DNA of 64,000 nucleotides from Rhynchopus euleeides (taxonomy: Eukaryota; Euglenozoa; Diplonemea; Diplonemida; Diplonemidae): NCBI GenBank assembly GCA_963210315.1, contig OY723254.1, positions 1,270,379-1,334,378 of the forward strand, given 5' to 3'. Shown here piece by piece: positions 11,881-22,122 of this stretch; the stretch's first letter is position 1, and each line of letters begins with the position of its first letter. The notes beneath the pieces are model-generated. The model worked only from the letters and a program-made list of their open reading frames with translations, searched no databases and had not been told where the DNA came from. Position numbers and translations under genes: made by a program.

Positions 11881-12117
11881 GAAGAAACGAAACCGACTTC
11901 CTGGGAACCGGGGAGCTGAGGTGTAGAAACTCCCTCACACACATCTCCCACCCCACGACGTGACGGGTGGGGTACGAGGTCGTAAGTAGAGACAAGCACG
12001 GCACAGGGTCGAAACTCCCCTTCACTCGTTAGAGGTGGTGTGTCCGAGACCTGTGCGGTGCTCGGTTTGTGGTGTGACAATATGCAGCAGTATGGGGCAA
12101 AAAAAAAGAGTCTTGCT

Positions 12118-13090
12118 TGGTGCCCCTGATTTACCCCTTTTTCACTACGCACAAACTACGCAATCTGGGGGGGGGGTCTCGCTTTTTGGTCCCCCCCCAG
12201 TTTTTTTTGGTCCCCCTTTCTGTGTGGCTACTGAGACAGGACTGGAGGCACTGCGCTGACCGAGCAAAAAATTATTGCCAGAACTCACTATACACCGTAC
12301 GAAAGAACGCACGACATGTGGGGCGGGACTCCAGAAACACCTGGGCAAGGTTGCCCCATGCCCAGAAACACCTGAGAAGGAAGTGAGTTCCAGGAGCCGC
12401 GTAGAACACCCTCGAGATTGTGAATGATGATACGATCACAGCCTTCAGGGCGATGCGAGGTGCCACCCTGAAGGTGGCCCTTGACATCAAGGAGAGCGTC
12501 GGCCGAGGGGTCGACGAAAAGCTGAAGAAGGCGCTACTGGCACTGGATCCCGCGGGGTATACGGAGGTCACCGCCACACAGGCAACCTCCGCTGACAACG
12601 TCCAGGAGACGTTATCCGAGGGGATCACAACGGCACTAGAGATCTGTGTCACGGGATCCAGGCGCCCACTCTCCCTCGACGGTCTGGGGATTGTTGTTGG
12701 GTATGGTGTCGTTTCCTGCAGCTGCAAAAAAGCGTAGCAACTGTGCTTCCTTCTTCCTTAATGATGCGTTGACGCTTCCACCCGGAGGAGCTGAAGCAGG
12801 CACCGCTTAATGATGCGTTGATGCTTCCACCCGACGAGCTGAAGCAGGCACCGCGCCAAAGGGCACCCCCAAAGAGACCTGCAAAGACTGCGTCGAAACC
12901 CGCACCGAAGGCTGCCAGCGCTGCAGCACCTGAAGCGCCTGCACCCTCACTGACCCCGGAACAGCAAGAACTCCTTGAGTTTGGGGTCCCGGCATAGAGA
13001 CAGAGAATGGCTGAGTAAATCAAAAAATGAGACCCCCCCCCCCTTTTCACTACGCACAAACTACGCAATATGGGGTCGTCAGGGGCACCA
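12118..13090 (+). mobile_element. TIR element copy 2 (about 0.97 kb) with TTGCT target duplication
   Basis: Nearly identical to 811-1754 and bounded by the same TGGTGCCCCTGA / TCAGGGGCACCA ends. The left flank ends TTGCT and the right flank begins TTGCT, a 5-bp target duplication. Relative to copy 1 it has a tandem duplication of about 43 bp (cttaatgatgcgttgacgct block) and lacks an 18-bp internal repeat. Few substitutions separate the copies, so they are young. The mobilising transposase is not in the window. Confidence 0.85.
12420..12737 (+). CDS. Small ORF of TIR element copy 2 (105 aa)
   Basis: The same 105-codon frame as at 1113-1430, with one visible substitution (ALRG to AMRG). Both copies stay open, and the downstream basic Pro/Ala/Lys frame is also kept although a 43-bp block is duplicated upstream of it and 18 bp (six codons) are missing inside it. 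That is compatible with a translated product but does not prove one, because the copies are too young for decay to be informative. Confidence 0.35.
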   Translation: MNDDTITAFRAMRGATLKVALDIKESVGRGVDEKLKKALLALDPAGYTEVTATQATSADNVQETLSEGITTALEICVTGSRRPLSLDGLGIVVGYGVVSCSCKKA

Positions 13091-13697
13091 TTGCTGGCAA
13101 AGGAATATCCGCCGCTGTGTCCATGTTGCTTCGGCTTCAGTGGCTGTTGCCAAGCTATCAGGATCGACACGGCATCTGTCAACCGCAAAAAAACTCAACT
13201 TTTAGATTACAGTACGGAGGGGAGCAGTCATTTGAAAAATTGAAATATCAAACCGGTTCCTCCTCAACAGCACAGCATTGTTGAATTGAGGACCGGGAAA
13301 GGTGTCGAGCTATTGTGCAACATGCAGCCAGAGCAAAAGCTACAGCAGGCAGAGGTGTGCCGTTTGTACCCGAGGAAACCCATTCATCAGTGGGTTTTCA
13401 TCGTCGCGTTGCTAAGGAGCTCGAGTGATATTTTCGTTTCCTGCAGAGTGGGGTGAGCGGGGGGGAGGGGGCGTTGGCGGTGTTGGCGTTGGATTTACAA
13501 CATGTGGCAATCAGTGACTGATGTCGGTAAAAACTGCTCAGCCCCTCAACTCTTTGTGCACACCCCCGCCTGGACGGAGTGGCGTGAATGGGGTCGCAGG
13601 AGGCCGACTCAACAAGACCCCTAAAGATTCAGCAGTGTTAAATAACGTTTCCCCTGTTGGGTTGTGCATCAAGACAAAGGGAAAACCAAAGATAGTG
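13091..13697. other. Intergenic between TIR element copy 2 and the satellite flank
   Basis: No gene, RNA or named repeat is supported. Short G-runs occur near 13460. Confidence 0.35.
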
Positions 13698-13850
13698 GGG
13701 GCCTTCGCTCTGTGTCAAATTGTGTCAAATTGTGTCAGTGTGTCACACAGGCGGTTTTTTTCACCTTAGGCGAAATCGGGAAAAACGCCGCCAAGCCTTC
13801 GCTCTGTGTCACTGTGTGTCACTGACTCAGAGCGAAGGTCCCGTGACACA
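13698..13850. repeat. MITE-like GGGCCTTCGCT element, copy 2
   Basis: Starts GGGGGCCTTCGCTCTGTGTC and ends CAGAGCGAAGGTCCC. It also carries an internal second CCTTCGCTCTGTGTCACTG, so the hairpin has been partly duplicated. It sits directly beside the 31-bp satellite, whose unit also contains ACTGTGTCA. Confidence 0.6.
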
Positions 13851-13970
13851 GGGGTGTTGGGGACAATGCAAAATTTGCGAAAAATCTCGAAAAAAAATTT
13901 CTGGCAGAGGTGAAAAAATTGGGTTCCACACAAAACTGGCTCCAAAGTGACATACTCCCACGTGGTCCTT

Positions 13971-16900
13971 ACACACTGTGTCATGCCCCCCCAGGCTTCC
14001 AGCACAGTGTGTCATGCCCCCCCAGGCTTCTAGCACACTGTGTCATGCCCCCCCAGGCTTCTAACACACTGTGTCATGCCCCCCCAGGCTTCTAACATAC
14101 TGTGTCATGCCCCCCCAGGCTTCCAGCACACTGTGTCATGCCCCCCCAGGCTTCCAGCACACTGTGTCATGCCCCCCCAGGCTTCTAACACACTGTGTCA
14201 TGCCCCCCCAGGCTTCCAGCACACTGTGTCATGCCCCCCCAGGCTTCCAGCACAGTGTGTCATGCCCCCCCAGGCTTCTAGCACACTGTGTCATGCCCCC
14301 CCAGGCTTCTAACACAGTGTGTCATGCCCCCCCAGGCTTCTAACACAGTGTGTCATGCCCCCCCAGGCTTCTAGCACACTGTGTCATGCCCCCCCAGGCT
14401 TCCAGCACACTGTGTCATGCCCCCCCAGGCTTCCAGCACAGTGTGTCATGCCCCCCCAGGCTTCTAGCACACTGTGTCATGCCCCCCCAGGCTTCTAACA
14501 CAGTGTGTCATGCCCCCCCAGGCTTCTAGCACACTGTGTCATGCCCCCCCAGGCTTCTAACACACTGTGTCATGCCCCCCCAGGCTTCCAACACAGTGTG
14601 TCATGCCCCCCCAGGCTTCTAACACAGTGTGTCATGCCCCCCCAGGCTTCTAGCACACTGTGTCATGCCCCCCCAGGCTTCCAGCACAGTGTGTCATGCC
14701 CCCCCCAGGCTTCTAACACACTGTGTCATGCCCCCCCAGGCTTCTAGCACACTGTGTCATGCCCCCCCAGGCTTCTAACACACTGTGTCATGCCCCCCCA
14801 GGCTTCTAGCACACTGTGTCATGCCCCCCCAGGCTTCTAGCACACTGTGTCATGCCCCCCCAGGCTTCCAGCACAGTGTGTCATGCCCCCCCAGGCTTCT
14901 AACACACTGTGTCATGCCCCCCCAGGCTTCTAGCACACTGTGTCATGCCCCCCCAGGCTTCCAGCACACTGTGTCATGCCCCCCCAGGCTTCTAACACAC
15001 TGTGTCATGCCCCCCCAGGCTTCCAGCACAGTGTGTCATGCCCCCCCAGGCTTCTAGCACACTGTGTCATGCCCCCCCAGGCTTCTAACACACTGTGTCA
15101 TGCCCCCCCAGGCTTCCAGCACAGTGTGTCATGCCCCCCCAGGCTTCTAGCACACTGTGTCATGCCCCCCCAGGCTTCTAACACACTGTGTCATGCCCCC
15201 CCAGGCTTCTAGCACACTGTGTCATGCCCCCCCAGGCTTCTAACACAGTGTGTCATGCCCCCCCAGGCTTCTAGCACACTGTGTCATGCCCCCCCAGGCT
15301 TCTAACACACTGTGTCATGCCCCCCCAGGCTTCTAGCACACTGTGTCATGCCCCCCCAGGCTTCTAACACAGTGTGTCATGCCCCCCCCAGGCTTCTAGC
15401 ACACTGTGTCATGCCCCCCCAGGCTTCCAGCACACTGTGTCATGCCCCCCCAGGCTTCTAACACACTGTGTCATGCCCCCCCAGGCTTCTAGCACACTGT
15501 GTCATGCCCCCCCAGGCTTCTAACACACTGTGTCATGCCCCCCCAGGCTTCTAGCACACTGTGTCATGCCCCCCCAGGCTTCCAGCACAGTGTGTCATGC
15601 CCCCCCAGGCTTCTAACACACTGTGTCATGCCCCCCCAGGCTTCTAGCACACTGTGTCATGCCCCCCCAGGCTTCCAGCACACTGTGTCATGCCCCCCCA
15701 GGCTTCTAACACACTGTGTCATGCCCCCCCAGGCTTCCAGCACAGTGTGTCATGCCCCCCCAGGCTTCTAGCACACTGTGTCATGCCCCCCCAGGCTTCT
15801 AACACACTGTGTCATGCCCCCCCAGGCTTCTAGCACACTGTGTCATGCCCCCCCAGGCTTCTAACACAGTGTGTCATGCCCCCCCAGGCTTCTAGCACAC
15901 TGTGTCATGCCCCCCCAGGCTTCTAACACACTGTGTCATGCCCCCCCAGGCTTCTAGCACACTGTGTCATGCCCCCCCAGGCTTCTAACACAGTGTGTCA
16001 TGCCCCCCCCAGGCTTCTAGCACACTGTGTCATGCCCCCCCAGGCTTCCAGCACACTGTGTCATGCCCCCCCAGGCTTCTAACACACTGTGTCATGCCCC
16101 CCCAGGCTTCTAGCACACTGTGTCATGCCCCCCCAGGCTTCTAACACAGTGTGTCATGCCCCCCCAGGCTTCTAGCACACTGTGTCATGCCCCCCCAGGC
16201 TTCTAACACACTGTGTCATGCCCCCCCAGGCTTCTAGCACACTGTGTCATGCCCCCCCAGGCTTCTAACACAGTGTGTCATGCCCCCCCCAGGCTTCTAG
16301 CACACTGTGTCATGCCCCCCCAGGCTTCCAGCACACTGTGTCATGCCCCCCCAGGCTTCCAACACACTGTGTCATGCCCCCCCAGGCTTCCAGCACAGTG
16401 TGTCATGCCCCCCCAGGCTTCTAACACACTGTGTCATGCCCCCCCAGGCTTCTAGCACACTGTGTCATGCCCCCCCAGGCTTCCAGCACACTGTGTCATG
16501 CCCCCCCAGGCTTCTAACACACTGTGTCATGCCCCCCCAGGCTTCCAGCACACTGTGTCATGCCCCCCCAGGCTTCCAGCACAGTGTGTCATGCCCCCCC
16601 AGGCTTCTAGCACACTGTGTCATGCCCCCCCAGGCTTCTAACACACTGTGTCATGCCCCCCCAGGCTTCTAGCACACTGTGTCATGCCCCCCCAGGCTTC
16701 TAACACAGTGTGTCATGCCCCCCCAGGCTTCTAGCACACTGTGTCATGCCCCCCCAGGCTTCTAACACACTGTGTCATGCCCCCCCAGGCTTCTAGCACA
16801 CTGTGTCATGCCCCCCCAGGCTTCTAACACAGTGTGTCATGCCCCCCCCAGGCTTCTAGCACACTGTGTCATGCCCCCCCAGGCTTCCAGCACACTGTGT

Positions 16901-18955
16901 CATGCCCCCCCAGGCTTCCAGCACAGTGTGTCATGCCCCCCCAGGCTTCTAGCACACTGTGTCATGCCCCCCCAGGCTTCCAGCACAGTGTGTCATGCCC
17001 CCCCAGGCTTCTAACACACTGTGTCATGCCCCCCCAGGCTTCTAGCACACTGTGTCATGCCCCCCCAGGCTTCCAGCACAGTGTGTCATGCCCCCCCAGG
17101 CTTCTAACACACTGTGTCATGCCCCCCCAGGCTTCTAGCACACTGTGTCATGCCCCCCCAGGCTTCCAGCACACTGTGTCATGCCCCCCCAGGCTTCTAA
17201 CACACTGTGTCATGCCCCCCCAGGCTTCCAGCACACTGTGTCATGCCCCCCCAGGCTTCCAGCACAGTGTGTCATGCCCCCCCAGGCTTCTAGCACACTG
17301 TGTCATGCCCCCCCAGGCTTCTAACACACTGTGTCATGCCCCCCCAGGCTTCTAGCACACTGTGTCATGCCCCCCCAGGCTTCTAACACAGTGTGTCATG
17401 CCCCCCCAGGCTTCTAGCACACTGTGTCATGCCCCCCCAGGCTTCTAACACACTGTGTCATGCCCCCCCAGGCTTCTAGCACACTGTGTCATGCCCCCCC
17501 AGGCTTCTAACACAGTGTGTCATGCCCCCCCCAGGCTTCTAGCACACTGTGTCATGCCCCCCCAGGCTTCCAGCACACTGTGTCATGCCCCCCCAGGCTT
17601 CCAGCACAGTGTGTCATGCCCCCCCAGGCTTCTAGCACACTGTGTCATGCCCCCCCAGGCTTCCAACACACTGTGTCATGCCCCCCCAGGCTTCCAACAC
17701 ACTGTGTCATGCCCCCCCAGGCTTCTAGCACACTGTGTCATGCCCCCCCAGGCTTCCAGCACACTGTGTCATGCCCCCCCAGGCTTCTAACACACTGTGT
17801 CATGCCCCCCCAGGCTTCCAGCACACTGTGTCATGCCCCCCCAGGCTTCCAGCACAGTGTGTCATGCCCCCCCAGGCTTCTAGCACACTGTGTCATGCCC
17901 CCCCAGGCTTCTAACACACTGTGTCATGCCCCCCCAGGCTTCTAGCACACTGTGTCATGCCCCCCCAGGCTTCCAGCACACTGTGTCATGCCCCCCCAGG
18001 CTTCCAACACACTGTGTCATGCCCCCCCAGGCTTCTAGCACACTGTGTCATGCCCCCCCAGGCTTCCAGCACACTGTGTCATGCCCCCCCAGGCTTCCAA
18101 CACACTGTGTCATGCCCCCCCAGGCTTCTAGCACACTGTGTCATGCCCCCCCAGGCTTCCAACACACTGTGTCATGCCCCCCCAGGCTTCCAGCACAGTG
18201 TGTCATGCCCCCCCAGGCTTCTAGCACACTGTGTCATGCCCCCCCAGGCTTCCAGCACACTGTGTCATGCCCCCCCAGGCTTCCAACACACTGTGTCATG
18301 CCCCCCCAGGCTTCTAGCACACTGTGTCATGCCCCCCCAGGCTTCCAGCACACTGTGTCATGCCCCCCCAGGCTTCCAACACACTGTGTCATGCCCCCCC
18401 AGGCTTCCAGCACAGTGTGTCATGCCCCCCCAGGCTTCTAGCACACTGTGTCATGCCCCCCCAGGCTTCCAGCACACTGTGTCATGCCCCCCCAGGCTTC
18501 CAACACACTGTGTCATGCCCCCCCAGGCTTCTAGCACACTGTGTCATGCCCCCCCAGGCTTCCAGCACACTGTGTCATGCCCCCCCAGGCTTCCAACACA
18601 CTGTGTCATGCCCCCCCAGGCTTCCAGCACAGTGTGTCATGCCCCCCCAGGCTTCTAGCACACTGTGTCATGCCCCCCCAGGCTTCTAACACACTGTGTC
18701 ATGCCCCCCCAGGCTTCTAGCACACTGTGTCATGCCCCCCCAGGCTTCTAACACAGTGTGTCATGCCCCCCCAGGCTTCTAGCACACTGTGTCATGCCCC
18801 CCCAGGCTTCTAACACACTGTGTCATGCCCCCCCAGGCTTCTAGCACACTGTGTCATGCCCCCCCAGGCTTCCAGCACACTGTGTCATGCCCCCCCAGGC
18901 TTCCAACACACTGTGTCATGCCCCCCCAGGCTTCTAGCACACTGTGTCGTACCCC
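13971..18955. repeat. 31-bp satellite array, about 160 units
   Basis: Head-to-tail copies of a 31-bp unit: CACACTGTGTCATG, then a C7 run, AGGCTTC, then a short variable part (TAG/TAA/CAG/CAA) and CACA[CG]. Units differ mainly at three or four fixed positions, and a rare C8 variant occurs at about 14699, 15387, 16009, 16283, 16846 and 17526. Blocks of variant order recur, so there is higher-order structure. The ORFs across it (runs of CHAPPGFQH, CPPRLLAHCVMPPQAS) arise because 3 x 31 is divisible by 3 and stops are rare; I do not call them genes. The last units decay into unique DNA at about 18950. Confidence 0.97.
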
Positions 18956-19764
18956 CAGGCCGCCTTCCTCCCCCACTCCGTCGCAGTCACGAAGTGGCTT
19001 TTCGGCGATCGCAGTGCTCCGTCCCTCCTGCTGCAACCAACTGAGGCTTCCGTCCCGTTGCCCGTCGCCACCTCGAGGGAGGTATCCCGGGGTTTCGACG
19101 GCGTCGTCCGGCCCGCCGTCGCCTCACGCCTACCAGTGCCTACCTCCGCCAGCTCCGCCACTCAGGAAGCACAGCTTTGACACCCGCGCCCTCGTCACAC
19201 ACATCTCTACCGCGCCCCTGCGCTGTGCTCCTCCGTCTCGTTCGCACCCCCTTTACCCTTCATGCCCGTGCAGCACTGTCACCAGCTTTCCGGCGTAGTC
19301 GCCGCCGGTGTCCCCGCTGAGCTTCCACAGGAACAGCCGGCAGACTACTTCGTGACAGGCAGCCGCCCTGGATCCAGTGCCAGAAGTCAACAAACGCGTC
19401 GGTGATCCGCTCCCGCCCCGCGGCAGCCTTTTCGGTGACCTCGAAGGTGTGCACCAGTTCCGACTGCGCCTCGCGTTGCAGCTGCCCGCCCCAACTCCTT
19501 CCCCTCCCGTCGCCCAGTCAGTCCCTCTCGCGTGCCGCCAGCTTTGGACCACACCCCGCTCGGCCCGCCTCGGCAGTTGTCCCCAGTACGCGCGCCTCCC
19601 GGGTCGGGTTCGCGCCCACACTTTACCAGCCCCCTTGCGCATCGTTTTTTGAGCGCGCGGGAACGCGCAGCACCCCTGGCCATCGGCCAGTCGCCACCCC
19701 CCCCGGCGCCCCCACCGCCCTCCGCGTCCAGCGCCAGGACAGCACATCCCCTGCTGGCACTGTT

Positions 19765-19850
19765 GCGCGGGGGGCCGCGCGAAGCGCGGCCCCGCGACCC
19801 CACCCCCACCCCGCGCTTCGCGCGGGGTGGGGTCGCGGGGCTGGGGGTGG
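19765..19850. repeat. G/C-rich nested palindromes
   Basis: Contains ggccgcgcgaagcgcggccc followed by ccccgcgcttcgcgcgggg, two hairpins with the same GCGCTTCGCGC core. Similar cores occur at 35093-35117 and 52010-52040. Confidence 0.6.
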
Positions 19851-20061
19851 GGGTTTATCCTTATCTTCCTTGGGGGTGCAGGACCTCCCCCATGATTGAC
19901 GAGTTGGGGGTATAGCTTGGCGGACGATGAGGTGGCATCGACAGCGGCTTGCACCCCCCCCTGAAATAGGCGCGTGAACTCTTGCGTCACTTCGCACATT
20001 GTGCATCATGTTCAAATGACACGCAGGAGCCAGTAGGCTGCCTTTCAAACGGGGTGCCTGT

Positions 20062-20115
20062 CCCTGCTGGACAGGGGGGTCTGGGGCCCAGCTGCCGGAG
20101 GCCATGGGAGTGAAC
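20062..20115 (+). repeat. R3 palindromic repeat, diverged copy
   Basis: ggggggtctggggcccagct then gccggaggccatgggagtga matches the R3 consensus with several substitutions. Confidence 0.55.
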
Positions 20116-20287
20116 ATTTATTCCTGGCGGGCGCGGTTACTCACGGTATGGTCCCTCGGGCCAAGCTGCGATGCCAGCACGCTAACCCAAATTGCAATAC
20201 GGCGGGCGCAGATTCGGTGTGAATTGGGCTGCATCCTGGGTAGCCCGGGCCCTACCCGATGTGACGATAAATTGTCGCGCAAGGACA

Positions 20288-20352
20288 CGCCACAGGGGGG
20301 TCTGGGGGGCGGAGCCCCCCAGCCGCCGGAGGCCACGGTAGTGAACGTCTGT
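20288..20352 (+). repeat. R3 palindromic repeat
   Basis: gggggtctggggggcggagc then cccccagccgccggaggcca and cggtagtgaac. It is identical over the core to 35322-35380 and 35473-35530. Confidence 0.75.
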
Positions 20353-20970
20353 TCACAGGTTGGGGGCGCAGGAGGGGGGGGGGGGGCGGATGTTTATGGC
20401 GGTTCCTCAAATTGAAGCCTTGCCTGGAGCTGCTCCACAGCGTCCCGGGCATCGCTCTTCGCAGGAACTCCTCCTTCAAACGCTGCATGGGGATGTAGCG
20501 GCGGATGGTGCTCTCGTCGATCTGGCACAGGTCCTCCTGCAGCCACCTGATGCGCTCTTGCTTCGCAGAACTCGCCATCGTCACGCTTCTTCCTGACGCA
20601 GGCCTCCGCGAGCTGCTTCACCAGCTCCGCGTCCCCCCGATGCAACTGCGCGCGCTGGAGGGGGGCCCCGGATGGGAGGGCTAGGCGGTGCCGCATGGCT
20701 ACACCTCGTGCAGGCTGCTGGATCGACGCCGCGGTCCCTGCAGCCGGATCGTCGCAAACCCCAGAGCTTGTGCGGCCAGGTGCAGGGCTGCGACCTGTCT
20801 CGACCCGCATCTCCGCCCAGGCCCGCCCAGTCCCGTAGCTCACGCCCGACTAGGCGTTTCATCGCCTCGGGGATGAACCCCTCCGGAACTGGGTTCTTCC
20901 CCAGCCGTACGGCCTCGTCGTACAGCGCCCGTCTCCTGTATCGCTTTCATGAGCCGCTCGCGAGGGGGTG

Positions 20971-22122
20971 AAGGTGCAGCGCCCCTCGACGGGGTGCTGG
21001 AGGATGGCCCTCAGGTCATCGGGCTCATCGCGGTGGTATTGACAACTTGAGGCCCCCTGTGGTTAAGCCCCCCCTTGCCAGACCCCCCAGGGGGGGCTTA
21101 AACACGGGGGATCCCAGGTAATAGCGTTTTCCTCGCTGCCCCTGTCGCTGCCTCCCGTGGGGTCTCGACAGCACTAGACATTTCTGCGCAGGTAGATTGC
21201 CTCCACTACAGGCTCACCCTAGACGAAGAGGGTGTCGCCATGGGAACCAAAAACCTGATGAAGTGGTGTGTAGTGCTAACACGCCATGAAAGCCTCGCCA
21301 ACCTGGCCAATTTAGCCGGAGGGGCATCGGTCTACCTGGAACAATGAGACGCTCAAAATACCAAGGGAACCCGCACGTCTTCTTTGGAATTCCCCTCAAC
21401 GGGGAACACGCACCTGACCTGGTGTCCCAAGGCCACGACGCCTCCCCCCACCTGGCACACCGGATCCCGCTGGACTGTGGGGACGTCACTAAAGTGCTTG
21501 CGTAATAACACTGTGTTCACCACCTCCGGTCTTCACGGTCAGGTGAAGATCAATTTTGCAGATCGCGACATGTCATGACCACGTCATGGGGTTCTTCGGG
21601 TGTCCCCATTCAGAAAACACCCGAGAAATATGACAACTTTGCTAAACTGGACCCAACTCCCCACACTCTTTTTTTTGCCATTTTTTCCATTTTTGGGCTC
21701 ACTTTTTCTCACTTTTCTCACTCCAGAGCGAAGGCCCCCAGTACTCCTGTGGCGACATCGCGATACATAAATTTGACGAACAACTCTGGCCTGCAGTGCA
21801 TACCTCGATGACATCCATTCGACTGTGCACGTTGTGCACAATGTAGCTCAGTGACTTCGAGTTTTTGAACACCTTCTCCGTAAACGAGAGGAGCTGCGGA
21901 AGTGAGGGTTGTGGTTAGCGTAATCATCAGAATTCCCAGTGCCCCAAGAGAACAGGCAGCTTACTTCTCGCCCAACTTTGAACGAGTTGAACACCTTGAA
22001 GCTGCACCCATGAAATAGGACACCGCCCCATCCCGTGTCTCATGCTAATTCCAGAGCCTGGACCCGGCCACCCCATCGCCCACCCCATTAATACAACTTA
22101 TCAACCAACCTTCAGCTTTTCA
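20971..22122. other. Intergenic, no supported gene
   Basis: Holds short T-runs, one isolated GAGCGAAGGCCCCC half-site of the MITE-like family at about 21724-21740, and a C-rich stretch before the kinase stop codon. No credible ORF. Confidence 0.4.

Larger units (their letters stand above)
19260..20970 (-). pseudogene. Broken protein-coding remnants, unknown family
   Basis: On the minus strand several short stretches look like real protein but lie in different frames: a KNPVPEGFIPEAMKRLVGRE segment near 20830-20920; GDAELVKQLAEACVRKK near 20580-20640; SSAKQERIRWLQEDLCQIDE near 20510-20575; EVTQEFTRLFQGGVQAAVDA near 19930-20000; and HTFEVTEKAAAGRERITDAF near 19380-19455, preceded by an acceptor-like CAG. 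They could be exons of one gene or a decayed one. The R3 repeats at 20062 and 20288 and a G/C palindrome at 19765-19850 interrupt them. I favour a decayed gene, since no consistent splice phases join the parts. Confidence 0.35.

Noticed and set aside
13971-18955. CRISPR-like regular array, and many long ORFs (CHAPPGFQH repeats)
   Set aside because: There are no unique spacers; the units are head to tail. The ORFs follow from a 31-bp unit poor in stop codons and appear in several frames at once.
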